A DNA stretch of 64,000 nt. Source: Pseudoxanthomonas sp. 3HH-4. GTDB lineage: Bacteria; Pseudomonadota; Gammaproteobacteria; Xanthomonadales; Xanthomonadaceae. The position numbers and the translations under genes are program-made. The stretch is taken from positions 1,150,983 through 1,214,982 of the forward strand of contig NZ_VFPB01000001.1 of assembly GCF_006716465.1 (NCBI RefSeq), written 5' to 3'. Position 1 is the stretch's first letter; each line of letters opens with the position of its first letter. The notes under the pieces are model-generated. The model was not told where the DNA came from. It was given only the letters and a program-made list of their open reading frames with translations, and did not search any database. Shown here piece by piece: positions 28,399 to 36,937 of the stretch.

Positions 28399-30426
28399 TT
28401 ACTGCGCGACGAACCGGATCGCCTGCCCGCCGCCCGGCGCCAGCTCGAGCGTCAGCGTGTCGCCACGCATCACGCTGCGTTCCTCGATCACGATGTCCTG
28501 CGGCGCGGTCTTCCAGTTCGCCTTGTCGCCATCGCGGTAGATCTGCGCGGTGTAGCGGCGGCCATCGTCGAGGAACGACAGCGGCACGCTCAGCGTGCGG
28601 GCGTCTTCATCGGTCAGCGCACCCAGGTACCAGTTGTCGCCGCCGCGTTCCTTGCGCGCGATGGTCACGTAGTCGCCGACCTCGCCGTTCAGTACGCGCG
28701 TGTCGTCCCAATCGACCGGGACATCCTTGATGAACTGGAACGGCGCCGGGTTCTTCTCGTAGTTCTCCAGCAGATCGGCCGCCATCTGCAGCGGGCTGTA
28801 GATCACCACGTACAGCGAGAGTTGCTTGGCCCAGGTGGTGGCGATGCCGTCGGTGGAGCGCGTCTTCATGCCGAAGATGCCGGGCGTGTAGTCCATCGGC
28901 CCGGCCAGCAGGCGGGTGAACACCAGGTTGGCTTCGTGCTCGGGCGGATTGCCGGGTTGGCCCCACGCGCTGAATTCCATGCCGCGCGCACCCTCGCGGG
29001 TGATCCAGTTGGGATACGTGCGGCGCAGGCCGCTGTCCTTGATCGGCTCGTGCGGGTTGACCGAGATGCGGCGCTTGGCCGCTTCGGTTACCACCTTCAG
29101 ATGATGGCGGGCCATGTCCTGGCCTTCGTGCCAAGCGTAGTGACGCTTGCCGTCGCTGCCGGCGACCTTGGCCTGGCTGGCATCGGCCACGTAGCCGGTC
29201 TTCACCGCTGGCACGCCGACGCGCTGGTACAGGTCGAACGCGGCGTCGAGCTGCGACTCGTAGTGCGCCGCGTTGCCGGAGGTCTCGTGGTGGCCGATCA
29301 GCACGACATTCTTGGAGCGCGCATAGGCGCTCAGTGCTTCCAGGTCGAAATCCGGATACGACTTCGTGAAGCTGAAGTCCTCGCCGTTGCCGAACCAGTC
29401 CCCGTCCCAGCCCACGTTCCAGCCCTCGACCAGCACGCCGCCCAGGCCATGCTTCGCGGCGAAGTCGATGTGCTTGCGGACGTTCTCGTTGGTGGCGCCG
29501 TGCTTTGGCCCGGAGGCCCAGCTCTTCAGATCCAAGTGCATTTCCCACCACACGCCGACGTATTTCATCGGCTTCACCCACGACACATCGCCGAGCGCGT
29601 TGGGCTCGTTGAGGTTGAGGGTCAGGCTGGACATCGCCAGCCCGGCGGCATCGTCGCTCAGCAGCAGCGCGCGCCAGGGGGTGTCGAACGGCGCCGCACG
29701 CACCACCTTGCCTTCGCCGATGCCTGGGGTCAGGTCCGCCTTGAGTTTGCGGTCTTCCACCCGGGTCAGGTTCATGCCGCTGTAGTCGACCAGCGCAGCC
29801 TCGTGGATGGACAGGTGGGAGCCGTCGTCGAACTTGAAGGTGATCGGCGTCTGCGCGTCGCCGACCTGCTGCACCGGCGTGCGGTGGTACAGGTATTCCT
29901 CGCGATTCCATTCGCCGGCGGGTATCCACCACGCGGTCGCATCACGGGCCAGCGAGAATTCGGTCAGTTCCTCGCCGATCTTGACCTGCTCGAGGCCGGG
30001 TTGCTTCGGGAAGCGGTAACGGAAGCCCACTCCATCGTCGAACACGCGGAACACCACGTCGAAGCTGCGGAAGGGCTTGGCCTTCTCCTTCAGCGTGACC
30101 ATCAGTTCGTTGTAGTGGTTGCGGACGAAGCGGCGCTCGCCCCAGGGCTGTTCCCAGGTCTCGTCGAACGTGCGCGTGCGCGGCTGCACGATCTCGATAT
30201 TGCGCTCGAACTTCGGCGCGTCCAGCAGCAGGAAGCCGAGCCGCGACGAGGCGATGACCGGCTGGCCCTTGCGCGACACGGCGTAGGCGGGGCGCCCGTC
30301 GTTGTCGGTGGACAGTTCCACCACGATGGAGCCGTCGGGCGACGCGACGCGCGGTCCCGGGGCTGCATGCGCGACGTCCGCGCCAACGGTGAGCAGGACG
30401 ATGAGCGGGAAGAGATAACGGAGCAT
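28399..30426 (-). CDS. GH97 family glycoside hydrolase, probable inverting alpha-glucosidase
   Basis: This 675-residue enzyme has a signal peptide (MLRYLFPLIVLLTVGADVAHA), an N-terminal beta-sandwich, a barrel domain and a C-terminal beta domain, as in GH97. The catalytic region keeps a glycine in AVKTGYVAD, where retaining members have the aspartate nucleophile, and keeps glutamates in NPHEPIKD, TREGARG and MEFSAW. That pattern fits the inverting, SusB-like branch. The ATG at 30426 has GAGGG upstream. No starch-utilisation genes are adjacent, so this is a lone periplasmic glycosidase whose likely substrates are alpha-glucans. Confidence 0.9.
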   Translation of the reverse strand: MLRYLFPLIVLLTVGADVAHAAPGPRVASPDGSIVVELSTDNDGRPAYAVSRKGQPVIASSRLGFLLLDAPKFERNIEIVQPRTRTFDETWEQPWGERRFVRNHYNELMVTLKEKAKPFRSFDVVFRVFDDGVGFRYRFPKQPGLEQVKIGEELTEFSLARDATAWWIPAGEWNREEYLYHRTPVQQVGDAQTPITFKFDDGSHLSIHEAALVDYSGMNLTRVEDRKLKADLTPGIGEGKVVRAAPFDTPWRALLLSDDAAGLAMSSLTLNLNEPNALGDVSWVKPMKYVGVWWEMHLDLKSWASGPKHGATNENVRKHIDFAAKHGLGGVLVEGWNVGWDGDWFGNGEDFSFTKSYPDFDLEALSAYARSKNVVLIGHHETSGNAAHYESQLDAAFDLYQRVGVPAVKTGYVADASQAKVAGSDGKRHYAWHEGQDMARHHLKVVTEAAKRRISVNPHEPIKDSGLRRTYPNWITREGARGMEFSAWGQPGNPPEHEANLVFTRLLAGPMDYTPGIFGMKTRSTDGIATTWAKQLSLYVVIYSPLQMAADLLENYEKNPAPFQFIKDVPVDWDDTRVLNGEVGDYVTIARKERGGDNWYLGALTDEDARTLSVPLSFLDDGRRYTAQIYRDGDKANWKTAPQDIVIEERSVMRGDTLTLELAPGGGQAIRFVAQ

Positions 30427-30471
30427 GCGACCCTCGCGGTATGCAGAGGGCCGCATCGTGCGTGGCGGGAC

Positions 30472-31650
30472 TCAGCGCGACAAGCGTCGCGGCATGAATA
30501 CGTATGCAAGCGCGAGGTGCACCGGCAGCAGCAACGCGATCCATGGCTGGTTGTATTGCAGGCGCAGCGGCAGCCAGTGAAGGAACCAGGCGATCAGCGC
30601 GCCGCCCGCGATGGCGCAGACCAGCCAGCCGAACCAGGCGGGCGGCGTGCGGCGGCGCAGCACGGAAATTGCGCCGGGAATCAGCAGCACGCAGAGCGGG
30701 TTCAGCAGCAACAGGTTGCGGTTCGCCCATGCGGCCCAGTGGTCGGTGAAGCCCCACAGGTAGACCAGTAGGCCGCCGGCGGCGAAGCACAGCAGCCAGA
30801 ACGGCACCGCAGCAGTAGCGATGGCACGCGGCCAGCGGCGACCTGTGAAACCGATCAGCAGGGCCGCCACGGCGCCCGCGCCGAGCCAGGGCAGCCATCG
30901 ACGCGGCGTTTCCGCCGGCTCGGCCGCGATGCGGTGCGGCAGCAGCTGCATTTCCGACTGCACCAGCGGGCGGCCTTCATTGTTCTTCGCTTCGCGCAGG
31001 CTGTCGGCCAGCCGCATGGGGACGTAAGCCTCTTCCCAGCGCGACATCGGCTTGTCGGCTGACGGTCCCAGCCCCACGTCGAAGCCCAGCCACATCCATG
31101 TCGCGGGCGAGGCCAGTCGCACGGCTTCGCTGCGGAAGGTGTTGCCGCGCGAGCGGCCGGCGAGCTGCGACTTCAGCGTGCCGCCGAGCGCGGCATCGAG
31201 TGCGTCCCGCACCTGAGTCGAGCAATTGGAGGTGAAGTAGTCGTAGCGGTAGCGCGCATTCTCCGGCCTGGCCCGTTCAACCAGCGCATCCGCCAGTGCC
31301 TGCGCCTGCGCCGGCGCCAGGTCCAGCCATTGCAGCGAGACGCCGCGGCCGCTGTCCCGGTACTGCAGCAGATCCTGCTCGAACGGCAGCGCCATGAGGT
31401 AGTACATCATGTGGCCGCGGGCGAAATTGCCGACGAAGTCGGACTCGCCCGGATCGAAGAAGCCGAAGTTGTACGAGATCGCGTCGCCGCTGGCCGGATC
31501 GACGACGACAATCGCGTTGTGGCCGAAGCGCTCGAAGAACACCTCGCCCGGCTGCATCGTCGCCACGCCGATCCGCGGGGCGGCCCATGCCGTCGCGGCC
31601 AGCAGGCACAGCACGCCCAGCAGCGCCAGGCGTGCAGCCACGCTACGCAT
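30472..31650 (-). CDS. DUF4105 (Lnb N-terminal domain) membrane protein
   Basis: This 392-residue protein has an N-terminal signal or anchor (MRSVAARLALLGVLCLLAATAWA), a periplasmic DUF4105 domain at about residues 25-240, and about five C-terminal membrane spans. Candidate catalytic residues are the His in FFERFGHNAIVV and the Cys in FTSNCSTQVRD. The domain is shared with Lnb, the Bacteroides lipoprotein N-acyltransferase. The ATG at 31650 overlaps the end of corC by eight bases, so the two are coupled. In E. coli the gene after corC/ybeX is lnt, the ordinary lipoprotein N-acyltransferase. A related activity here is an inference from domain and position. Confidence 0.82.
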   Translation of the reverse strand: MRSVAARLALLGVLCLLAATAWAAPRIGVATMQPGEVFFERFGHNAIVVVDPASGDAISYNFGFFDPGESDFVGNFARGHMMYYLMALPFEQDLLQYRDSGRGVSLQWLDLAPAQAQALADALVERARPENARYRYDYFTSNCSTQVRDALDAALGGTLKSQLAGRSRGNTFRSEAVRLASPATWMWLGFDVGLGPSADKPMSRWEEAYVPMRLADSLREAKNNEGRPLVQSEMQLLPHRIAAEPAETPRRWLPWLGAGAVAALLIGFTGRRWPRAIATAAVPFWLLCFAAGGLLVYLWGFTDHWAAWANRNLLLLNPLCVLLIPGAISVLRRRTPPAWFGWLVCAIAGGALIAWFLHWLPLRLQYNQPWIALLLPVHLALAYVFMPRRLSR

Positions 31651-32518
31651 CGGCGAGCACTCCGACATGGAAGGCGTGTACGCGGCGCGCATCGGCACGG
31701 GCGACACGGAACATGAAGCGCCCGAGCGTGAGTTCTTCGCCGGTCTCCGGCAGGTGGCCTATCGCGGCGGTGATGAGTCCGCCGACGGTGTCGTACTCGT
31801 CGTCGAGGAAGTCGGCGCCAAAACGCTCGTTGAAATCGGAGATAGGCGTCAGTGCATCGACCACGAACTGGCCGTCGGCCTGCGCGGCGATCAGCGCGGC
31901 ACCATCCTCGGCTTCGTCGTGTTCGTCGTCGATCTCGCCGACGATCTGTTCCAGCACGTCCTCGATGGTGACCAGGCCGGCCACGCCGCCGTACTCGTCG
32001 ACGACGATCGCCATGTGGTTGCGCGATAGCCGGAATTCCTTCAACAGCAGGTTGAGCTTTTTCGACTCGGGGATCAGCACGGCGGGGCGCAGCAGTTCGC
32101 GCACGCTGCCGGGCCCATTGTCGGCCACCACGCCGCGCAGCAGGTCCTTGGCCAGCAGGATGCCGAGGATCTCGTCCTTGTTCTCGCCATGCACAGGGAA
32201 GCGCGAGTGGCCGGATTCCACCACATCCTTCATCAGGTCGAGGAAGCGCGCCTCCACCGGCAGCGAGACCATCTGCGCGCGCGGCACCATGACATCGCCC
32301 ACGGTGAGGTCGGCGACGGCGATGGCGCCTTCCATCATCTTCAGGGTGTCGCCGCCGATCAGGCCGTCGGACTGCGCATCGCGCAGGATGGCCACCAGGT
32401 CATCGCGTGTGCTGGGTTCGCCGGAGAACGCCGAACTGAGGCGGTCCAGCCAGGAGCGCCGTTTCTCCGCAGGTTTGTCGGAGCCGTCCGGCGCAAAGGT
32501 ACTGTCGTCTTCTGACAT
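31643..32518 (-). CDS. corC: HlyC/CorC family CBS-domain protein
   Basis: This 291-residue protein has a short N-terminus, a CBS pair at about residues 70-190 (VGDVMVPRAQMVSLPVE, GILLAKDLLRG), and a C-terminal CorC/HlyC domain (MAIVVDEYGGVAGLVTIEDVLEQIVGEIDDE). It lacks membrane spans, like E. coli YbeX. It belongs to the ybeZ-ybeY-corC cluster linked to ribosome and membrane maintenance. Its stop lies inside the start of the DUF4105 gene. Roles proposed for CorC include magnesium/cobalt efflux and ribosome maturation. Confidence 0.93.
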   Translation of the reverse strand: MSEDDSTFAPDGSDKPAEKRRSWLDRLSSAFSGEPSTRDDLVAILRDAQSDGLIGGDTLKMMEGAIAVADLTVGDVMVPRAQMVSLPVEARFLDLMKDVVESGHSRFPVHGENKDEILGILLAKDLLRGVVADNGPGSVRELLRPAVLIPESKKLNLLLKEFRLSRNHMAIVVDEYGGVAGLVTIEDVLEQIVGEIDDEHDEAEDGAALIAAQADGQFVVDALTPISDFNERFGADFLDDEYDTVGGLITAAIGHLPETGEELTLGRFMFRVARADARRVHAFHVGVLADA

Positions 32519-32557
32519 CTCGGGGGATGTGGTCGCCCACGGGGCGTGGCGGTCAGT

Positions 32558-33148
32558 CTAACCCGGTTGGGCGCCGGACGCAGGCGGCGCGGTCCCGGCA
32601 GGCGGTGCCGCTTCGTCCGCAGGCGCTTCCTCCGGAAGGTCCAGGCTGTAACTGCAGCCCACCAGTGTCTTGCCGGGGTGCGAGGCGACGTTGCTGACGT
32701 TCAATACGGCCGATTCGATCAGCAGCTTGCCGGTCGCGGTGTCGCGGATTTCCTCGCTGCGCAGCTCCTTGCCGAACATCGCCTTGGCCGGTGTGTCGAT
32801 GGCGGTTTCGAGCGCCAACTGCTTCGCCAGCGGCCGGGGATCGGGCAGGTCGAGCAGCGCGATCACGCTGCCGCCGGAGAATGCGATGTGGTCAGTGTCG
32901 TGCCCGAAGACGCGGATCGGTCTGGCCAACCGGTATTCGGTCATGAACATGTTCGCCTGCGGCAGCGGCTGCCAGCCCAGTGCGACCGCCTTCAGCGGGT
33001 CCTCCAACGCGGGTGCAAGCGCGGTCAACCGGGCGATGTCGCTCCGGCACTCGATCAGGGCGGGCAGGTCCGGTCGCGCATCCTGCGCGGCAGCAGACAA
33101 GGGGAGGATCAATACCAGTGTCGGTACGAACAGCAGGGTGCGCAGCAT
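32558..33148 (-). CDS. Predicted exported protein of unknown function
   Basis: I do not recognise this 196-residue protein. It has a signal peptide (MLRTLLFVPTLVLILPLSAAAQ), two cysteines (one in ECRSD, one in VGCSYSL) that could form a disulfide, and a Pro/Ala-rich C-terminal tail after residue 175. The ATG at 33148 lies four bases after the ybeY stop, so it is probably translated from the same transcript as ybeY and corC. Its presence between ybeY and corC differs from the E. coli order. A role in the envelope is suggested by export only. Confidence 0.78.
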   Translation of the reverse strand: MLRTLLFVPTLVLILPLSAAAQDARPDLPALIECRSDIARLTALAPALEDPLKAVALGWQPLPQANMFMTEYRLARPIRVFGHDTDHIAFSGGSVIALLDLPDPRPLAKQLALETAIDTPAKAMFGKELRSEEIRDTATGKLLIESAVLNVSNVASHPGKTLVGCSYSLDLPEEAPADEAAPPAGTAPPASGAQPG

Positions 33149-33152
33149 GCCG

Positions 33153-33641
33153 TCAGTCTTCCGCGTAGGGATCGGCGATGCCAAGTTCGGCCAGGATCTC
33201 GCGTTCCAGCTGTTCCATGCACTCGGCTTCCTGGTCGTCCTCGTGGTCCCAGCCCAGCAGGTGCAATGCGCCGTGCACGGTCATGTGCGCGTAGTGCGCG
33301 GCCAACGGTTTCTTCTGTTCCTTCGCCTCGCGTGCCACGACCGGCGCACAGATCACCAGGTCGCCCAGCAGCGGCATCTTCACGCCCTTGGGCAGTTTGA
33401 CGCCCTCGGCCATCTCGGCCGGGAAGCTCAGCACGTTGGTCGCGTAGTCCCGTCCCCGGTAATGCCGGTTGAGCGCGCGGCCTTCCTTGCTGTCGACGAT
33501 GCGGATGGCGAGGTCGGCTTCGCGGATGCGGCCTTTCAACGCCGCTGCCACCCACTTGCGGAAACTTATCGCGGACGGAATGCCGGCGCGTGGCAGCGCG
33601 TAGCTGACGGCGACTTCGAGACGGACGGGGCCTTGGGTCAT
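33153..33641 (-). CDS. ybeY: Endoribonuclease YbeY (rRNA maturation)
   Basis: This 162-residue metalloprotein carries the UPF0054 zinc motif [11 protein letters not shown] near the C-terminus. Upstream are [18 protein letters not shown] and [10 protein letters not shown], both typical. YbeY acts in 16S rRNA 3' processing and ribosome quality control. It lies between ybeZ and the exported-protein gene on the minus strand, with a palindromic repeat in the gap to ybeZ. Confidence 0.95.
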   Translation of the reverse strand: MTQGPVRLEVAVSYALPRAGIPSAISFRKWVAAALKGRIREADLAIRIVDSKEGRALNRHYRGRDYATNVLSFPAEMAEGVKLPKGVKMPLLGDLVICAPVVAREAKEQKKPLAAHYAHMTVHGALHLLGWDHEDDQEAECMEQLEREILAELGIADPYAED

Positions 33642-33656
33642 CTTCTTCGCTCGTCA

Positions 33657-33674
33657 TTCCGGCGAACGCCGGAA
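33657..33674. repeat. Short palindromic repeat (REP-like, CCGG-rich)
   Basis: TTCCGGCG at 33657-33664 and CGCCGGAA at 33667-33674 form a perfect 8-base palindrome with an AA centre, inside the context GTCATTCCGGCGAACGCC. Dispersed units of this form are common in xanthomonad genomes. It lies in the 150-base ybeZ-ybeY gap and could modulate RNA stability between the two. The rest of that gap shows no coding feature. Confidence 0.6.
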
Positions 33675-33791
33675 CCCATGTGGCTGTTGCTTGATGATGA
33701 GGTGACGCACGGCAGGCAGAATCAACATGGCTGGCTCGCCGTGCGGCGGTTGAAAGCCCAGCATGCGCTGGGACGACGGCAGACCGGAAGC

Positions 33792-34778
33792 CTACGCGAC
33801 CGGTCCTGTTTCCGCATCCTTGCCGTCCCGCGCATCGTAGGCCCGTACGATCTTCGCCACCAGCGGATGACGCACCACGTCGCGGCTCGTGAAGAAGTTG
33901 AACGAAATGCCGTCCACGCCGTGCAGGACGTCCAGCGCATCCTTCAGACCGGACTTCTGGTGCTTGGGCAGGTCGATCTGGGTCAGGTCGCCGGTGACCA
34001 CGGCGGTGCTGCCGTAACCGATGCGGGTCAGGAACATCTTCATCTGCTCGATGGTGGTGTTCTGCGCCTCGTCGAGGATGACAAAGGCATCGTTGAGCGT
34101 ACGACCGCGCATGTAGGCCAGCGGCGCGATCTCGATGACGTTCTTCTCCAGCAGTTTGACCACCTTCTCCACGCCCAGCATCTCGTACAGCGCGTCGTAC
34201 AGCGGGCGCAGGTAGGGGTCGACCTTCTGGGTCAGGTCGCCGGGGAGGAAGCCGAGCTTCTCGCCGGCCTCCACCGCAGGACGCACCAGGATCAGCCGCT
34301 GCACGCGCGATTCGTTCAGCGCTTCCACCGCACTGGCGACGGCAAGGAAGGTCTTGCCGGTGCCGGCCGGCCCGATGCCGAAGTTGATATCGTGGGTGGC
34401 GATGGCGTGCAGGTACTTGGCCTGGTTCGCACCGCGGCCGCGCACGGTGCCGCGCTTGACCTTGATGGCTACGTCCTGTGGCTGGTAGTCATCGTCGGCG
34501 ATGCGGTCGACGTTGGCCGCGTTGAGGCGCAGGTGGATCGCTTCGCTGTCGAAGGTCTCGCCCGCCGTTTCTTCGTACAGCGCGTGCAGTAGCTTTTCCG
34601 TGGCGGCGACGGATTTCTCCGGCCCGGTGACGCGGAAGATGGCGCCGCGATTGGCGATTTCCACGCCCAGGCGCAGTTCGATCTGGCGCAGGTGGGCGTC
34701 GAACGGGCCAGCCAGGTTGGCCAGGCGCTCGATGTTCTCGGGTTCCAGGGTGAATTCGTGTTTGCTGGGGACAGTCAT
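33792..34778 (-). CDS. ybeZ: PhoH-like ATPase YbeZ
   Basis: This 328-residue protein has an N-terminal KH-like region and a PhoH ATPase core with Walker A GPAGTGKTFLAV, the Walker B-type AFVILDEAQNT, and GDLTQIDLP. YbeZ is a predicted RNA-directed ATPase that works with YbeY. I choose ATG 34778 (MTVPSKHEF); the frame begins eight codons earlier. It heads the ybeZ-ybeY-exported protein-corC-DUF4105 minus-strand series, with a 113-residue gene 30 bases upstream. Confidence 0.94.
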   Translation of the reverse strand: MTVPSKHEFTLEPENIERLANLAGPFDAHLRQIELRLGVEIANRGAIFRVTGPEKSVAATEKLLHALYEETAGETFDSEAIHLRLNAANVDRIADDDYQPQDVAIKVKRGTVRGRGANQAKYLHAIATHDINFGIGPAGTGKTFLAVASAVEALNESRVQRLILVRPAVEAGEKLGFLPGDLTQKVDPYLRPLYDALYEMLGVEKVVKLLEKNVIEIAPLAYMRGRTLNDAFVILDEAQNTTIEQMKMFLTRIGYGSTAVVTGDLTQIDLPKHQKSGLKDALDVLHGVDGISFNFFTSRDVVRHPLVAKIVRAYDARDGKDAETGPVA

Positions 34779-34808
34779 GGGGCGGGGGAATACTCGTGGC
34801 AATAGCGG

Positions 34809-35150
34809 TTAGTGGCGCGTCTCGTCGCCCGCGTCGTCCACCGGCCATTGGTGGAAGACATAGACCTCGTCATCGACGAGTGCCTGGTCGAAGTGTTCGG
34901 CTTCCGGTGCGTCGTGGCGCTCGATCTGCAGAGGCTCGTCTTCCACCGCGATGACTTCCCAGCCTTGCTCGCGGACGAATTCCACCGCGCGGCGCATGGG
35001 GTCTGGCGTAAAAGCGGGGCGCAGGTAACAGGTGATGAAAGCACCACCGGCCTCCGCGAAGTCGGGACTGTCGGGCAGGGGACGGGCTTCCAGCGTGAAC
35101 ACCCACAACTGGACGTTATCGGTGGAAATGGCGGCTGTTCCTGCAAACAC
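34809..35150 (-). CDS. Hypothetical protein, 113 residues
   Basis: I do not recognise a named domain. The predicted protein is soluble, mixed alpha/beta, and rich in acidic residues toward the C-terminus. Stretches such as DNVQLWVFTLEARPL and VEFVREQGWEVIAVEDEPLQ read as real coding sequence, and an overlapping antisense frame of similar length is less protein-like. It is 30 bases upstream of ybeZ on the same strand, so it may be co-transcribed. It diverges from the tetR gene, sharing the AT-rich operator region. Confidence 0.65.
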   Translation of the reverse strand: MFAGTAAISTDNVQLWVFTLEARPLPDSPDFAEAGGAFITCYLRPAFTPDPMRRAVEFVREQGWEVIAVEDEPLQIERHDAPEAEHFDQALVDDEVYVFHQWPVDDAGDETRH

Positions 35151-35217
35151 AAGGCGGGTCGGCAGCGTAACCCGGCGCCCCGGAACCGGCCAGCCAATGC
35201 CGTTCGTCGGATTAGCC

Positions 35218-35246
35218 TTGAGATTTAATTAATCATAAAATTAAAT
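35218..35246 (+). promoter_or_regulatory. tetR promoter with overlapping palindromic operator
   Basis: TTGAGA at 35218-35223 (five of six to the -35 consensus) and TTAAAT at 35241-35246 (four of six to the -10) are separated by 17 bases. An 8-base inverted repeat, ATTTAATT at 35223-35230 and AATTAAAT at 35239-35246, covers the spacer and -10 box. This is a typical site for TetR autorepression. The AT-rich block stands out in a very GC-rich region. The expected transcript start falls at or one base before the ATG at 35254, so the mRNA may be leaderless. Confidence 0.7.
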
Positions 35247-35253
35247 AAGCCGC

Positions 35254-35988
35254 ATGACGACCCCCAAACCACCCGCCGGAACCATCCGTACACCACGATC
35301 CGCGCACGGCGCCACGTCCGGCGTGACGTTGAAGAGGCCTGCACGCAAGCGCACTCCCGGACGGCGCCCGACCTCCGAATCGGCCGATCTGCGCGCCACG
35401 CTGCTCGACGCCGCGCTGACCTGCTTCGTCAGGAAGGGCATCGCAGCGAGTTCGCTGCGCGACATTGCGGCGGAAGCCAGCGTCACGCCGGCACTGGTGC
35501 ACTACTACTTCGGCGACAAGACGCAACTGCAGCAGGCCGTGGTGGCCGAGCGGCTGCTGCCGGTCGTGGCGCAGATGCGCGCGCCCGTCGTGGAAGCGGG
35601 CGAGGGTGACGTGGCCGGACTGGTCGCCGGCTTCGTGCACGGGATCGGCGGCGTGGTCGCGCAGCACCCCTGGCTGCCGACGTTGTGGGTGCGCGAGATC
35701 TTGTGCGAAGGCGGCGCGTTGCGCGAGATGATGATCAGCCAGGTCGGGCCGATGCTGCCCAAGATGATGGCGGGCCGCTTCGCCGCCGCGCAGCAGGCGG
35801 GAGAACTCAATCCGGATCTCGACCCGCGCCTGCTGATGGTGTCGCTGATCGGGCTGACCATGTTTCCGATGGCCAGTGCGCCGATCTGGCGCCAGTTGTT
35901 CGGTGCCGACGACATCGATTTCAACGACCTGCGCCGGCACACGCTGGTGCTGCTGGACCGTGGACTGGAGCTTGACCGTGCGAAATGA
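35254..35988 (+). CDS. TetR family transcriptional regulator
   Basis: This 244-residue repressor has a basic, proline-rich N-terminal tail of about 40 residues, then the TetR helix-turn-helix (SSLRDIAAEASVTPALVHYYFGDKTQL at residues about 68-94, read in parts), and an alpha-helical ligand domain. The layout with HlyD, ATPase and permease genes downstream recalls E. coli CecR (YbiH)-YbhGFSR. Its own promoter contains a perfect inverted repeat, which supports autoregulation. No Shine-Dalgarno precedes the ATG. Confidence 0.92.
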   Translation: MTTPKPPAGTIRTPRSAHGATSGVTLKRPARKRTPGRRPTSESADLRATLLDAALTCFVRKGIAASSLRDIAAEASVTPALVHYYFGDKTQLQQAVVAERLLPVVAQMRAPVVEAGEGDVAGLVAGFVHGIGGVVAQHPWLPTLWVREILCEGGALREMMISQVGPMLPKMMAGRFAAAQQAGELNPDLDPRLLMVSLIGLTMFPMASAPIWRQLFGADDIDFNDLRRHTLVLLDRGLELDRAK

Positions 35989-36937
35989 ACTGCCACGCGG
36001 CCTCCTCGCGGCCGCCATCCTGATGCTGGCGGGCTGCGCCGCCGATGCGCCCGAAGCCTTGGGCACGCTGGAATGGGACCGCGTGACGCTGCCGTCGCCG
36101 GTGGCGGAGAAGATCGTGCGGGTCGATGTGCGCGAAGGACAGCAGGTACCGGCCGGCGCCCCGCTGCTGCAACTGGAACTTACCCGCACTCAGTCGCAGC
36201 TCGCGGTCGCACAGGCGCAGGCCGTGCAGAGCCGCGAAGCCCTGGCGGAGCTGCGCGCCGGTCCGCGCCGCGAGGCCATCGCGCAGGCCCGCGCCAGCCT
36301 GGCCGCCGCGCAAGCGCAGGCCCGTGATGCGGACGCCTACTACGCGCGCTTGCAGCCGCTGGGTAGGCAGCGGCTGGTCGCGGCTTCCGAAGTGGATCGC
36401 GCACGCGCCGCGTCGCAGAGCGCGCAGGCCCAGGTCCGGCAGGCGCAGGCCGCGCTGCTGGAACTGGAGCACGGCACGCGCGTCGAACAGGTCGCGCAGG
36501 GTGAAGCCGCCGTCGCCTCGGCGGACGCACAGGCGCGTGTGCAGGCGGTGACGCTGGAGAAGCTCAACATCACCGCGCCGCGCGCAGGACGCATCGACAG
36601 CCTCCCGTACAAGCTAGGTGACCAGGCACCGGTGGGCGCGCCGCTCGCGGTGATGCTGGTGGGCGAGGCCCCCTATGCGCGCGTTTACCTGCCGCAGGCC
36701 ATGCGCAACCGGCTGAAGGTCGGTGACACTGCGAGGGTGCGCCTGGATGGCGAGGACACGACCTACGAAGGGCGCGTGCGCATGATCCGCAGTGAGCCCA
36801 GCTTTACTCCGTACTTCGCGCTGACCGGCCAGGACGCGGAGCGCCTGAGCTATCTGGCGGAGATCAGCCTGGGCACGGACGCTGCAGGTCTGCCGGTGGG
36901 TGCGCCGCTGCATGTGGTGTCAGATGAAGCGCAGTGA
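35978..36937 (+). CDS. HlyD-family membrane fusion lipoprotein
   Basis: This 319-residue periplasmic adaptor begins at GTG 35978 with GGAG seven bases upstream and overlaps tetR by 11 bases. A lipobox ending LAGC puts the lipidated cysteine at residue 20. The lipoyl-like half (VREGQQVPAGAPLLQLE), a long Ala/Gln/Arg-rich coiled coil at about residues 65-190, and the C-terminal beta-barrel follow. It resembles YbhG and should link the inner-membrane ABC transporter to an outer-membrane channel, which is not encoded in this window. Confidence 0.9.
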   Translation: MRNELPRGLLAAAILMLAGCAADAPEALGTLEWDRVTLPSPVAEKIVRVDVREGQQVPAGAPLLQLELTRTQSQLAVAQAQAVQSREALAELRAGPRREAIAQARASLAAAQAQARDADAYYARLQPLGRQRLVAASEVDRARAASQSAQAQVRQAQAALLELEHGTRVEQVAQGEAAVASADAQARVQAVTLEKLNITAPRAGRIDSLPYKLGDQAPVGAPLAVMLVGEAPYARVYLPQAMRNRLKVGDTARVRLDGEDTTYEGRVRMIRSEPSFTPYFALTGQDAERLSYLAEISLGTDAAGLPVGAPLHVVSDEAQ

